Positions 7,127 through 16,117 of a stretch of DNA of 64,000 nucleotides are shown piece by piece; position 1 is the stretch's first letter, and each line of letters begins with the position of its first letter. The notes below the pieces were generated by a model. The model ran no database searches. It saw only the letters and a list, made by a program, of their open reading frames with translations, and was not told the origin of the DNA. Origin of the DNA: Thauera aromatica_A (GTDB lineage: Bacteria; Pseudomonadota; Gammaproteobacteria; Burkholderiales; Rhodocyclaceae); assembly GCF_023093595.1 (NCBI RefSeq), contig NZ_JALLIK010000100.1:1-64000 (forward strand), read 5' to 3'. A program made the translations under genes and the position numbers.

Positions 7127-8106
7127 GCGGGCTCTCCGGCGAGCATGTTCATGACCAGGCGGATCAGCACGTCCTTCTCGTCCGGGCGCGACTGTGCGAC
7201 CAGCAGTGACAGCGCGGCGAGGCCGACGTCGTTGACCACCGGGCTGCCGTCGGCGCCGAACAGTCGGCCGTTGCGGTGCAGGAAACCGGCGAACAGGAAG
7301 GCGCCGATGCGCTTGTTGCCGTCGGAGAACGGGTGGTTCTTGACCACGAAGTACAGCAGGTGGGCGGCACGGGATTCCAGCGTGGGGTAGGCCGGCTCGC
7401 CGAACACGGTCTGGTCGAGATTGCCGAGCAGGGCGGCGAGGCCGTCCTCGCGTTCGTTGCCGAACAGTCCGCTGGCCTGGCCTTTGGCCATCAGGTCGGC
7501 TTTGAGTGCGGCGATGCCTGCGCGCGCTTCGTCCACCGGCGGCAGTGCGCCGCCGGGGTGGCCGTGCGGCTCGGTGAGCAAGCCTTCGTCGTAGCGCTGC
7601 AGCCACAGGAAGGTCTGCGTGTAGCGCACCACGATCTCGGCCAGGCCGCTGCCGGCGTCGTGCGCCAGCGCTGCATTCGACAGCGTGCGGCGCACCAGCA
7701 GCAGCGCGGCCTCGAGCTCGCGTGCGTTGTGTTCGAGACGCTGGCGGTCGAGGGTGTAGCCGCGGGTGAGGTGCTCCTTGAGGATGCGGCTGGCCCATTG
7801 GCGGAAGTGGATGCCCTCGCGCGACTTGACCCGGTAGCCGACGGAGATGATGAGGTCGAGATTGTAGTGCTCGACTTGGTACACCTTGCCGTCCGAGGCA
7901 GTTGTTGCAAATTTTGCAATAACTGCCTCGGCGCCCAACTCGCCATCGGCGAACACGTTGCGGATGTGCCGGGAAATGACGGACTTGTCGCGACCGAAGA
8001 GTGCGACGAGTTGAGACAGGCTCAGCCAGACAGTGTCCTTCTCCAGACGCACGTCGATCTGGCCGGAGGTGGCTTCGAAGATGGCGATGTCGGTCATGGC
8101 GCTCAC
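7123..8106 (-). CDS. RhuM-Fic/Doc fusion protein inside the cmr operon
   Basis: A 327-residue protein with two parts. Residues about 8-130 match the RhuM family (VWLSLSQLVALFGRDKSVISRHI, then YNLDLIISVGYRV). The C-terminal part (about 215-320) is a Fic/Doc domain with the active-site loop HPFSDGNKRIGAFLF (H258 to R266). The NKR ending is closer to Doc, which phosphorylates EF-Tu, than to the GNGR of classical AMP-transferring Fic; which reaction occurs is unknown. I see no obvious separate inhibitor gene. A GTG at 8106 overlaps the cmr6 stop (GTGA); an ATG at 8097 is the alternative. Its stop overlaps csx16. RhuM-Fic proteins are common as free-standing genes, so this position between a Cmr subunit and a ring-nuclease candidate is the odd feature: it could be a dormancy effector or a passenger. 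Confidence 0.88.
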   Translation of the reverse strand: MSAMTDIAIFEATSGQIDVRLEKDTVWLSLSQLVALFGRDKSVISRHIRNVFADGELGAEAVIAKFATTASDGKVYQVEHYNLDLIISVGYRVKSREGIHFRQWASRILKEHLTRGYTLDRQRLEHNARELEAALLLVRRTLSNAALAHDAGSGLAEIVVRYTQTFLWLQRYDEGLLTEPHGHPGGALPPVDEARAGIAALKADLMAKGQASGLFGNEREDGLAALLGNLDQTVFGEPAYPTLESRAAHLLYFVVKNHPFSDGNKRIGAFLFAGFLHRNGRLFGADGSPVVNDVGLAALSLLVAQSRPDEKDVLIRLVMNMLAGEPA

Positions 8107-9308
8107 CCTCCGCGCACTGCCGCGAGCCGTTCCTTCATGGCCTTGTCGGCCTTGCCTTCAACCTTGAAATGCGCGCCAAGCCGCTTCCTTATCTCGCTGG
8201 CCAGGGCTTCGCGTCGGGGCTTGGCAAGGTCTGCGAGTGGTGCGACATGCGCGTCGATGAGTTCCAGCGTCGGGAGCCAGTCTTTGCCGGACGTGAGCTG
8301 AAGGATCGGGGTTTCCTTGCGCGGATCGGTCGGCAAACTCGCAAGCCGGGCATCGAGACGGTTCAGCAATTGCTGGTCGGGCGGCATGCCGGCGAGTGCG
8401 GCTTCGGCTTCCTGTGCGCGGCGTTGCGCTGCTTCGGCCTCATGCCGGGCGGCTCTCGCGGCCTGCACCTTGGGGTCGATCCCGATCCGGCCATAGCCGA
8501 CGGCGGTCTTGGCGCCGAAACCCAGCCAGTCGCCGGCGTGCTCGATGGCGGCCGCGAGCAGGTTTTGCCAGTCGTTGCGCAGCGCGGCCGCGTCGGCCGG
8601 GATCAGCGCCGGGTGGCATTGAACGTAGAGCGTGCATTCGCAGCCCGTAGCGACGGCGAGGAAGGGGATGGGGTTGGGCTGCCCGTTGGCGTGCGGAGTG
8701 CTGTTTTTTTGCAGGTAGTCGGTGTGATGCGGGGTCATGATCTCGACCGAGAGCAACGGCTGGCGTTCGTCGGCGGGCCTGAAGAAGAGATCCCAGAACA
8801 TCAGCGCGCCACGGCGGGCGTGGGTGTCGCGCGTGGGGTCGTCCTCGCCGGGGCCGAACAGGATGCGGATCGCGTCTTCGGTCCAGCCCGCACTGTCGCC
8901 CCATTCGCCGCTGACCAGCTCTTCGGCGGCGCGCCGGATCACGCCCTTGACGCCGCTGCCGGCCAGATACGGCAGGCCGTGCGGGGTGAGGAAGGCGAAG
9001 CCGTTTTCCAGCGGATGCTCGTTACCGAGCCCGGTGGAGAGCGGGGCGGTGAGGCGGGCCGGGTGGCTGAAGACGGCGTCTCCCAGCCCTTCGGCCAGGG
9101 TGCGCTGGCGCCGGCAGAGCGCATCGAGCGCTGCGCGGCTGTGGGTGGGCAGTGCGTTGGCGACCTTGCGGAACAGGCCGGTCTTGCCGTCCCGCGGGAG
9201 TGCGAAACTGTCCGTCCAGCCGTCGAAATACAGGCCGAAGCGGTGCCCCGGCGGGCAGTCGTCGAAGCGGGCGTTGTTGCCGAGATAGTCGGGCAGGGCG
9301 AGCGTCAT
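8103..9308 (-). CDS. cmr6: Cmr6, type III-B RAMP subunit
   Basis: A 401-residue RAMP protein that caps the Cmr backbone with Cmr1. It shows the Cmr6-type glycine loop LPYLAGSGVKGVIRRAAEE (about residues 113-131) and a C-terminal WLGFGAKTAVGYGRI. After about residue 285 an Ala/Glu-rich, probably coiled-coil extension continues to the end, making it longer than typical Cmr6. The chosen ATG at 9308 has GAGGA seven bases upstream; the TTG at 9311 is too close to it. The gene lies 10 bp after cmr5 and ends in a 4-nt overlap with the RhuM-Fic gene. Confidence 0.92.
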   Translation of the reverse strand: MTLALPDYLGNNARFDDCPPGHRFGLYFDGWTDSFALPRDGKTGLFRKVANALPTHSRAALDALCRRQRTLAEGLGDAVFSHPARLTAPLSTGLGNEHPLENGFAFLTPHGLPYLAGSGVKGVIRRAAEELVSGEWGDSAGWTEDAIRILFGPGEDDPTRDTHARRGALMFWDLFFRPADERQPLLSVEIMTPHHTDYLQKNSTPHANGQPNPIPFLAVATGCECTLYVQCHPALIPADAAALRNDWQNLLAAAIEHAGDWLGFGAKTAVGYGRIGIDPKVQAARAARHEAEAAQRRAQEAEAALAGMPPDQQLLNRLDARLASLPTDPRKETPILQLTSGKDWLPTLELIDAHVAPLADLAKPRREALASEIRKRLGAHFKVEGKADKAMKERLAAVRGG

Positions 9309-9318
9309 CAAGGCGTCC

Positions 9319-9753
9319 TCACAGTGCGGCGGCGAACTGGCGGATCCAGCGCAGGATCAGCAGGGCTTCGTCGGTGGCCTGACGGTATTGGCCGGGCTGG
9401 GCGCGCAGCAGTGCTTCCATCATCGGCTGGAAGCCGGGGTCCTGGCCGTTACCGCCGGCGCGCTGCATTATCCAGCGGCGCAGGTGGGCGGCCAGGGCGA
9501 GGTGCTGGGGCTTGCCCTTGTCCTGATAAAAGGCGAGCGTCTGCATCAGGCCGTTGTTCATGATCAACGCCGGTGCAGCCTTGGCGAGATTGCGGTATTC
9601 GTCGCCGGCGACCTGGGTGCCTTCCTGGGCGCAGTGCCACGCGAACTGTGCGCGCCGTTGCTCGAGCGTGACCGCTGCGGCCGACGCATTGCCGCCGCCA
9701 GTGCCGTTGGTGGAGGCTGGGCCGTTCTTGTCCCTGAGGGTGAGTGTGCTCAT
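9319..9753 (-). CDS. cmr5: Cmr5, type III-B small subunit
   Basis: A 144-residue, mostly helical protein in the position and size range of Cmr5, the small subunit that lines the Cmr complex beside the Cmr4 filament. It contains QRRAQFAWHC and LIMNNGLMQTLAFYQDKG, the Cmr5 core, with a low-complexity N-terminus (about residues 10-30). The start at ATG 9753 was preferred because it sits just after the cmr4 stop (9767); further upstream the frame runs through cmr4. Confidence 0.92.
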   Translation of the reverse strand: MSTLTLRDKNGPASTNGTGGGNASAAAVTLEQRRAQFAWHCAQEGTQVAGDEYRNLAKAAPALIMNNGLMQTLAFYQDKGKPQHLALAAHLRRWIMQRAGGNGQDPGFQPMMEALLRAQPGQYRQATDEALLILRWIRQFAAAL

Positions 9754-9766
9754 GGGGGCTCCCTTG

Positions 9767-10693
9767 TCAGAGGCTGGCGTGCTTGAGCACGCGTGCGGCG
9801 ACCAGTCCGCGTCCGGTGGTGGCGTCGCCGCCGATCTGCAGCAGCTGGCCGTCGATTGCGCCGGTGACCTGGGCAAGCACCGCGTCTGCCTCCAGCTCAC
9901 CCTTGCCACTGCGTTCGCGGCTGGCCATCAGGCTGCCGAGCATGAGCGTCTCGGGGGGCAGGTTCTCGGTGTAAAAAAGGCCGGTTTTTGCGGCAGCACC
10001 CGTGTCGTCGTCGATGCGCACGTGCGGTTCCACCACGGTGGCGTTCTTGCTGAACCAGTTGAAGTCCTCGTCGGCGAGCAGCACCAGGTCGCGGGCGAAC
10101 TTGTCGCGGAAAAAGGCGTGGGCTTCGCCGGTAGGCAAGGCGTGGCCAGCCAGCCAGTCGGCGACTGCGGCGAGCTTGCCGGCCTGGGTCGAGTCGTTGT
10201 GGTATTCGAAGGCTTCCAGATGCAGCTTGTCGCCGCTGAGCAGTTCGGCGTTTGCCACGCAGGCTTTTCCAGCAGCCGGGGCGTCGGGCGTGGTGGGCAT
10301 GCCGGCGATGCCGAGCTGGGCGAGCAGGCGCGCGGTGCGTGCGAGCGCATGGGCGCTGGTGGCATACACATAGCCTTGTTTCACCGAGCGCAGCGGGAAG
10401 GCCACGAGCTGGGCGTCGCCCAGGCTGATCGCGCCGGCGTGCAGCGTGCCGGACTGCGATTCGGGGCCGAACAGGCGGTCGAGCAGGTGTTCGCCTTTCT
10501 GCCCTTCGCGCCAGCCGGGCAGGGCATGGAAGCGGTGGCGGATGGCGCCCTTGAGGCCGGAGCCCGGGAACACCGGATGCTCGCAATGGCGCTCGCGGGC
10601 GATGGGGTTGTCGATGAGGCCGAAGGCTTGGCCGGCGCCCATGTGAACCGGGCTGGTGGCGTACAGGAAAAGGGCGGCGTGGGCTTGGAACAT
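9767..10693 (-). CDS. cmr4: Cmr4, target-RNA cleaving backbone subunit
   Basis: A 308-residue RAMP protein, the repeated backbone subunit of the Cmr complex that cuts target RNA every 6 nt. The motif HMGAGQAFGLIDNPIARE carries H17 and D28, matching the catalytic region of studied Cmr4 proteins (Asp26 in Pyrococcus). It is followed by PVFPGSGLKGAIRH, the RAMP glycine loop, and GGDATTGRGLV near the C-terminus. GAGGA lies eight bases before the ATG. Presence of the catalytic Asp suggests RNA cleavage is intact. Confidence 0.95.
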   Translation of the reverse strand: MFQAHAALFLYATSPVHMGAGQAFGLIDNPIARERHCEHPVFPGSGLKGAIRHRFHALPGWREGQKGEHLLDRLFGPESQSGTLHAGAISLGDAQLVAFPLRSVKQGYVYATSAHALARTARLLAQLGIAGMPTTPDAPAAGKACVANAELLSGDKLHLEAFEYHNDSTQAGKLAAVADWLAGHALPTGEAHAFFRDKFARDLVLLADEDFNWFSKNATVVEPHVRIDDDTGAAAKTGLFYTENLPPETLMLGSLMASRERSGKGELEADAVLAQVTGAIDGQLLQIGGDATTGRGLVAARVLKHASL

Positions 10694-10712
10694 GTGTTTT
10701 CCTCGATGCGAT

Positions 10713-10856
10713 TCAAAGAGTCCGACGCGGCAGGGCATGTGCCTCGACCGTCGCCGGAAAGATGATTTCGGCTTCGCCCGCCGGGAAGCTTTCCGGCAGC
10801 GTGATCGACACGCGGTGATCGGGGGGAACGACCGTTTCGAGCTTGTAGGCGTACAT
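10713..10856 (-). CDS. 47-aa ORF between cmr3 and cmr4, antitoxin-like
   Basis: A short ORF on the operon strand encoding 47 residues that begin MYAYKLETVVPPDHRVSITL and continue PESFPAGEAEIIFPA. A strong GAGGAGA lies 6 bases before its ATG, itself overlapping the cmr3 stop, and its TGA ends 19 bp before cmr4. The N-terminal pattern, a beta-rich line of the form LE-x-PP(D)-x-R(V/T)xLxLPxxxPxGxAE, resembles small antitoxins or DNA-binding beta-hairpin proteins found beside PIN or RelE toxins; that similarity is from memory and weak. No toxin partner is adjacent, unless the RhuM-Fic protein further downstream serves. Confidence 0.6.
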   Translation of the reverse strand: MYAYKLETVVPPDHRVSITLPESFPAGEAEIIFPATVEAHALPRRTL

Positions 10857-10865
10857 GGTGTCTCC

Positions 10866-12014
10866 TCAGTTCCAGTGTGCGAGCAGGCAGGCGTTGAAGC
10901 CTTCGGCACGGCGGGTGGCGTCGGGCTGGGGCAGACCATCGCGCTGCAGGGCATCGAGCGCGGCCGGGTCGCCCTGGAAATCGTCCAGCCAATAGACGCT
11001 GCCGGTGGGGACGGCACGCAGCGCCAGTTTGGGCTGGCGGCGGGCGAGGTCCCAGCCGGAGAGCGTCTCCAGCCGCGGCAGCGCGGCGCAGGCCAGACGG
11101 GCCGAGGCGCCGTGGAAGTGCCACCGGCCTTCGCTGTCCATTCCGGGCAGGCGCCAGCCATCCGGGAACAGGCCGGGGCTGGTGAGCAGGAGCCGGAAGC
11201 GGCGCTGGCCGCCGAGTGCGGTCGTGTTGGGTGTGGGCAGGGCGCAGTCGGTGGGCTGGATGCGGGCGGCGTGGCCGTCTCCGCCGAAGCGCAGCAGACC
11301 GCCTTTCGGCAGTCGGCCCGCGGCACCCCGCACGTGCACGAGCAGGGCGACTTTGTTCCGGAGGGCAACGGCCTCGCTGGTGTAGAGCTGGCCTTCGACC
11401 ACGGTGTTGAGGCCGGCCTGCAACGCGATGCCCAGCCGGCTGTCCAGTTTCCAGAGTGCGGATGAGGGCACCCAGTGGCCTTGCTGCGCGTCGAGCGGTG
11501 CCCCTTTTTGCCAGGCGGCGATCCCCGCGGCCGTGAGCCAGAGGCCGCCCTTGGGTTTGCCGGCTTCTGACTGGCGCAGGGTAGGGACTTGCGGCAGTGG
11601 GTAACTGCTCGATAGCGCCGTGTTCAGTGTGGTGGGCTGCAGTGCTGTGGCGCATTCGGCCTGGTCGATGCTGAGGTCGGCCGGCAGTGGCAGCAACGCT
11701 TCGAACCGGGGGGCCTGATCGCTGCCTGTATTGCGGGCAAGGCCGAAATGCGCGATGCGGAAGGTGCCGGGTTTGGCCACGCTGCCCAGGCAGCTAGTGA
11801 GCGCGGCGTCGAGGCGGGCTTCACCGCGGGCGAATGCGGCCGGGTCGATGCCGGCATCGGCGAGCATGCGGCTGCGTACGGCGCCCGCGGCCACCGAGGG
11901 CCAGGGGGGCATCAGCGCCTCGCCGTGGCTGCCGGCGTCGGCAAAGAGCTTGTTGCCGCGCAGGATGAGCACGTCCAGGGGCTCGATCAGCAGGGCGTCG
12001 GCGGGAGTGTGCAT
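10866..12014 (-). CDS. cmr3: Cmr3, type III-B RAMP subunit
   Basis: A 382-residue protein of the Cmr3 family, which holds the crRNA 5' handle against Cas10. The N-terminus LLIEPLDVLILRGNKLF and the following MPPWPSVAAGAVRSRML are the conserved Cmr3 opening (family consensus contains 'P..vl.fRd.kPf' and 'P..ST..GAlRt'). The C-terminal AVPTGSVYWLDD is also family-like. The ATG at 12014 is 2 bp after the cas10 stop; the upstream TTG would leave only three bases after the AGGA ribosome binding site. Confidence 0.9.
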   Translation of the reverse strand: MHTPADALLIEPLDVLILRGNKLFADAGSHGEALMPPWPSVAAGAVRSRMLADAGIDPAAFARGEARLDAALTSCLGSVAKPGTFRIAHFGLARNTGSDQAPRFEALLPLPADLSIDQAECATALQPTTLNTALSSSYPLPQVPTLRQSEAGKPKGGLWLTAAGIAAWQKGAPLDAQQGHWVPSSALWKLDSRLGIALQAGLNTVVEGQLYTSEAVALRNKVALLVHVRGAAGRLPKGGLLRFGGDGHAARIQPTDCALPTPNTTALGGQRRFRLLLTSPGLFPDGWRLPGMDSEGRWHFHGASARLACAALPRLETLSGWDLARRQPKLALRAVPTGSVYWLDDFQGDPAALDALQRDGLPQPDATRRAEGFNACLLAHWN

Positions 12015-12016
12015 GG

Positions 12017-15016
12017 TCAACGTTCCTGGAGGGTCGGCCGGTTCTTGAAGGCGCGGCTTTCGCGGGCGAGAAATTCAGCTACGGCGAGCACATCGGTGAT
12101 CACTTCGGCCGGGTCAGTATCGGTCAGCCGGGGGTGCAGGGCGAGGGTCGCAAGCTTGTCACCCTGTTCATTACCTTGTGCGTCGGATGCCCCTTGCCGT
12201 TTGAAGCGATGCGCGAGGTTGCGTGCCAGCAGTTCGTGGAGTGCGGTCTTGTCCATCTGGGCGGGCAAGTGCGGCATCCAGCCCTGGGTGACATAGGCGG
12301 CCTTGCGCGATGTGTCGTCGCCGGCGAACAGGGTGGTGAGCCCGGCCAGCACGCCCATCGGGGAGTGGTTCAGGTCCGGCCCGGAGGACTTGTCTTCGGG
12401 GGCGGGCTGTCCGGTGCGCGCGGCGGGTTCCGGATTGTCCAGCCGCCAGGGCAGGGTGAGTTCGGTGGCGCCACCGCCGCGCTTGAGCAAGGTGATGGCG
12501 AAGGCGTCGCGCCCGCCCTTGCCCTTGGCGCGCTTTTCGGCTTCGCGCAGGGTGCGCAGCACGGCGCCGAGCGGCGCGCTGTGGTGGGCGATGACGGCGC
12601 CGGCGCTGGCGGTGGCGTGTTCGCCCATCAGACGCAGCAGTTTGCCGTCGAGCAGTGCATGTCCGCCACCCAGCCGCAGGCTGCGCAGTTCGACCTCTGG
12701 GTCGAGCCCGAGCGTGCGGCCGAGCGCGTCGGGGATCGGCAAGCCGCCGTAGGCGGCACGCAGCAGGGTGAGGCAGGCGAGCAGATCGTCGACCGCCACG
12801 AGCGCCATCACGTCGTCGCCACCGGCGTAGATCAGCTTGCCCTTGCAACGATTTTCCACGATGTCCTGTGCCAGGGTGAGGGCGAAGCTGTTGAGCGCGC
12901 TGGAAATCGCCATGTGGCGGCTGGGGGAGACGGCGCGTGCGGCGTCCAGATAGGCCACGTGCTCGGGACCGGTGAAGTGGGCCTTCATCCGCTCGCGGAT
13001 CTGCGGGTGGAAGGTGTCGCGGGTGGGCAGCTGATGAGCTTCGCTGCCGCCGGAAATCCACGCGCCCATCCTGTCGCCGTCGAGCAGGATGAGGGCGTAA
13101 TAGGCTTCGGGTTTGTCGTCGAGGAGGGCACGCACATCGCGTTCATGACGGTTTTCCGCTTCGGGATCGTCCTTGAGGCTGCTGCCAGCCTCCATCAGCG
13201 CGGGAAGCAGGCGGGCGAGCTCACGCTGTTTGTCGCTGTATGGGCCGGCAAAAAGCCGCTTCATCAGCCTGCGCGGAAGCGCGGCGGCGTCGATGGCTTC
13301 CGCCTTTGCCTTGGCAAGCAATTGTTCGCCGATCCGGCCCATGGGGGCGCCTTGTTCCAGCCAGCGTTCCAGCGAGGTCGATACCGCCAGGGTGTGGGTG
13401 GACACCACGAAGCGGCGCACGTCGATGTCGCACTTGCCCAGCTCGTGTTCGACGAACCGGCGCGGCCACATGCGCTTGAGCATGGCGAGTGCGGAGAGGT
13501 GCTCGTCCTTGCGGCTGAGGCTGGGGCGCTGGTTGATGGCGCGGTTCCACAGGGTGTCGACGTTCTTGCGTTCGCCCTTGGGGATGGCGAGGTGGGCGCG
13601 GTCATGGGTGAGCCATTCGGCTTCGCCGGTGAGGTCGCAGCGATATCCCTGCTCGCCGCCGTTGGGGCGCTGGGGGGCCGTGCGCACGCTCTTGGCGCTG
13701 GCGGCGACGCGGTCGAGCAGCGCGTAGAGCGCAGGGTAGAGGACGCCGGCGTTGGGGCGATAGAAGCGCGTGCCTTCGAGCTCGAGCGGTTTTTGCAGGC
13801 GCTGCCAGGCGGGGCCGGCGAGAAAGCCGCCCTCGCCGAAGAAGGGCGCGCCGGCTTTGGCCAGCTCGGTCGTGTCCGGGGCCCCGTCGCCTTCCTTCAC
13901 CAGCGGGGCGAAGGGCACGGCGGCCCAATGGACCTCCGGAAAGCCGTCGAGCTGGGCGGCAAGTTGGGCGTGGCAGGGCAGCTCGGGGTGGTTGGCGATG
14001 CCGGCGGCCTCGAGCAGATCGGCGAGCATCCCTTGGGCGGTGCCGCGCACGAAGTCGCGCACCGCGCGGGTGACCGCCTCGGCCAGTTCTTGTGCCTGGC
14101 CGGCGGGGACGATGGCGACCAGCTTGTTGGGTAGGGCGGCGGCGAACAGCGGGTTGGCGTCGGTGCGCTGCCCGGTCCATTCGCAGTCCAGGAAACGCTT
14201 GGCGTTGACGCCCATCTCGTCGCGCAGCCACAGGTCGACCAGCGGTACGCCACGCAGCTGCGGGAAGATCACCGCGTCCGGGCCGAGCCGCGCGCAGAGG
14301 ACCTTCAGGCCTTCCCATGCGATGCGCGACAGCAGGTGTGAGCCGGCCCACAGGTCGGAGGTGGTGCGGGCCTGGGCGATGAAATCCTGCACCGGGCCGA
14401 AGGCGATCGAGAGCAGCGCCGGGTTGGGGTCAGCATCGGCGGCGAAGGACGAGGCGAAGGCGGCCGACAGGTCCAGATGCGTCCAGATGGTGTGGTCGGG
14501 GATGCGGGTGTCGGCCGGCAGCAGTTGCCACAGGGCGCGCAGCGCATCCGCGCCGAGCTCGGGGCCGAAGCGCCAGAAGGCGAGGGCGGTGCGGCGGGCG
14601 TCGGGCCGGCCGTCGGCGTTGCGTTCGATGAGCTGCTGGAAATGATCGGTGGAGAGGCTGCGAATCTGGGCCGCACCAATGTCGAGCGTTTTCAGGTCGA
14701 ACCGGGTGCCCGAGAGCGGGTGGATCAGCACCGGCTGCTGGTCGAAGCGGACCTGCGTCCATGCGGCGTAGCGCCCGTCCTTGTCGCTGCGCGGAAACTG
14801 CGGCCGGTCGGCGGCGCTGGCCCAGTGGTCGGCGCGTTTGACGTGGGCGGCGAGCGGCTTGGGCAGGCCGTTGGGAAAGAGGGCGCGTTGGAGCGCGCGC
14901 ACGGTGCCGCCTTCGTGGCCGGCCGGGTCGCGCAGCAGCACCAGGGCCTTTTCGGCAGGATCGTGGGTCCAGGCGGCCAGCTTGGCGAGCCAGATGTTTT
15001 GCGAGGTGTCGGTCAT
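12017..15016 (-). CDS. cas10: Cas10/Cmr2, large subunit with cyclase palm domain
   Basis: A 999-residue Cas10 of the Cmr2 type. The palm motif LIYAGGDDVMALVA places GGDD at about residues 732-735, so cyclic oligoadenylate synthesis is expected on target RNA binding. An N-terminal HD motif occurs as WTHDPAEKAL (H18-D19), leaving single-stranded DNA cleavage possible. Other landmarks are the FGPVQDFIAQARTTSDLWAG segment (about 205-225), typical of Cmr2, and YRCDLTGEAEW near residue 470. It follows cmr1 by 12 bp and is followed by cmr3 at once. A functional GGDD makes sense of the CARF proteins in this locus. Confidence 0.97.
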   Translation of the reverse strand: MTDTSQNIWLAKLAAWTHDPAEKALVLLRDPAGHEGGTVRALQRALFPNGLPKPLAAHVKRADHWASAADRPQFPRSDKDGRYAAWTQVRFDQQPVLIHPLSGTRFDLKTLDIGAAQIRSLSTDHFQQLIERNADGRPDARRTALAFWRFGPELGADALRALWQLLPADTRIPDHTIWTHLDLSAAFASSFAADADPNPALLSIAFGPVQDFIAQARTTSDLWAGSHLLSRIAWEGLKVLCARLGPDAVIFPQLRGVPLVDLWLRDEMGVNAKRFLDCEWTGQRTDANPLFAAALPNKLVAIVPAGQAQELAEAVTRAVRDFVRGTAQGMLADLLEAAGIANHPELPCHAQLAAQLDGFPEVHWAAVPFAPLVKEGDGAPDTTELAKAGAPFFGEGGFLAGPAWQRLQKPLELEGTRFYRPNAGVLYPALYALLDRVAASAKSVRTAPQRPNGGEQGYRCDLTGEAEWLTHDRAHLAIPKGERKNVDTLWNRAINQRPSLSRKDEHLSALAMLKRMWPRRFVEHELGKCDIDVRRFVVSTHTLAVSTSLERWLEQGAPMGRIGEQLLAKAKAEAIDAAALPRRLMKRLFAGPYSDKQRELARLLPALMEAGSSLKDDPEAENRHERDVRALLDDKPEAYYALILLDGDRMGAWISGGSEAHQLPTRDTFHPQIRERMKAHFTGPEHVAYLDAARAVSPSRHMAISSALNSFALTLAQDIVENRCKGKLIYAGGDDVMALVAVDDLLACLTLLRAAYGGLPIPDALGRTLGLDPEVELRSLRLGGGHALLDGKLLRLMGEHATASAGAVIAHHSAPLGAVLRTLREAEKRAKGKGGRDAFAITLLKRGGGATELTLPWRLDNPEPAARTGQPAPEDKSSGPDLNHSPMGVLAGLTTLFAGDDTSRKAAYVTQGWMPHLPAQMDKTALHELLARNLAHRFKRQGASDAQGNEQGDKLATLALHPRLTDTDPAEVITDVLAVAEFLARESRAFKNRPTLQER

Positions 15017-15028
15017 GGCGGTTCCGGG

Positions 15029-16117
15029 TCAGGCGAGGCGGGCGAGTTCGGGGCGTGCGTCGAGGAAGCGGTGCGCCCGCCGCCAGGTGTCGAGCAGGTC
15101 GACGCTGGGGTGGGGCAGGGTCGGCTTGCAGGGGGTGTGGTAGATCAATGCGCGCAGGCGGCCGTCGGTGTCCCTGTGCAGCTTGAAGCGCAGGGTGTTG
15201 GCGAGGCGGGCGTTGTTCCCCCAGTCCCGCACGGAATGATTGGTGACGGGATAGGCCAGCACATGGCGCGCTTCGATACGGGGGCTGTTCCTGCCCGTGT
15301 CGAACCCGAGATCGGTCCGGAAGCCGATCTTGATCTGGGCAAGGAATTTCATGGCTTCGCGCCAGGTCGTGAAGGCTTCACGGCTGCGCCACACCAGGAC
15401 CCCCTGGGCGTCGCTGCCGATGGCGTGGGGCCAGTCCAGCGCCAGGCAGTCCCCCAGCCCGCGGGTGCAGCCGGTTTGTTCGAGCGCGCTGCGGGACAGC
15501 GTATCGAGCGGTGCGGTCCCTTCAGCGGCGGTCCATAGCAGCGAACCCCAGCCGTTGCGGCTGCGCCCGCCGACGGTGCCGAACCAGTGGGCCAGGGTGA
15601 TCGCGCGCGCGAGTGCGGCCAGATCGGTTTCGGGAAGCGCAAGCCGGAGCTGGTTGGTTTCGTCGGCCTGCAGGGCAGCGTTTTTCTTCAGGCGGGTGTT
15701 CGGGTTGCCCTTCTCGAGTATCAGGGGGCCGTAGCCCAGGTACAGCTGACTGCCGACCATGCCGCCGGCGAAGTCGACCTCGTTGTGCCGGACCTTCGGG
15801 TCTTGTCCGGGTTTGCCGTTGATGGCCGGGTTGACCTTGCTCCAGTCGGTGAGCGTGCCTTCGTTCCAGTGCGCCAGCGCGAGCCGGATCCGGCTGCGGC
15901 GGTTGTCGCCGCCGGCTTCGTCGGCCGCGGTGCCGAACAATGCGGTCTCGTGCTGCTTGAGCGCGTGCGGGTCGTACCGCAGCCCGGGGGCGACCGCGAT
16001 CCGCCACCATTCGCGGATCAGTGCCTTCAGCGGCGGTGTGCGCCAGGCTCCATGCTGATCGGCGTCGCCCAGAAAGGCAGGGGTGGCCAGTCGGAGGTGG
16101 TAGGTTTTCTTGATCAT
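15029..16117 (-). CDS. cmr1: Cmr1, type III-B RAMP subunit
   Basis: A 362-residue RAMP protein that starts TYHLRLATPAFLGDADQHG followed by RTPPLKALIREWWRIAV, the Cmr1 hallmark in which the glycine loop of other RAMPs is replaced by a PxLKxxLRxWWR element. A second landmark is GTVGGRSRNGWGSL (about 190-204), the conserved G-rich loop. It is the first gene of the cmr block; AGGGA lies upstream of the ATG. The 117 bp to the next gene upstream could hold its promoter (a TAGAAT -10-like hexamer is present, without a clear -35). Confidence 0.93.
   Translation of the reverse strand: MIKKTYHLRLATPAFLGDADQHGAWRTPPLKALIREWWRIAVAPGLRYDPHALKQHETALFGTAADEAGGDNRRSRIRLALAHWNEGTLTDWSKVNPAINGKPGQDPKVRHNEVDFAGGMVGSQLYLGYGPLILEKGNPNTRLKKNAALQADETNQLRLALPETDLAALARAITLAHWFGTVGGRSRNGWGSLLWTAAEGTAPLDTLSRSALEQTGCTRGLGDCLALDWPHAIGSDAQGVLVWRSREAFTTWREAMKFLAQIKIGFRTDLGFDTGRNSPRIEARHVLAYPVTNHSVRDWGNNARLANTLRFKLHRDTDGRLRALIYHTPCKPTLPHPSVDLLDTWRRAHRFLDARPELARLA

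Noticed and set aside
12134..14134. 666-codon frame antisense to cas10
   Set aside because: It lies opposite a gene with complete Cas10 motifs; composition (Gly, Ala, Val, Gln-rich) is the mirror of GC-rich codons and no family features are present.
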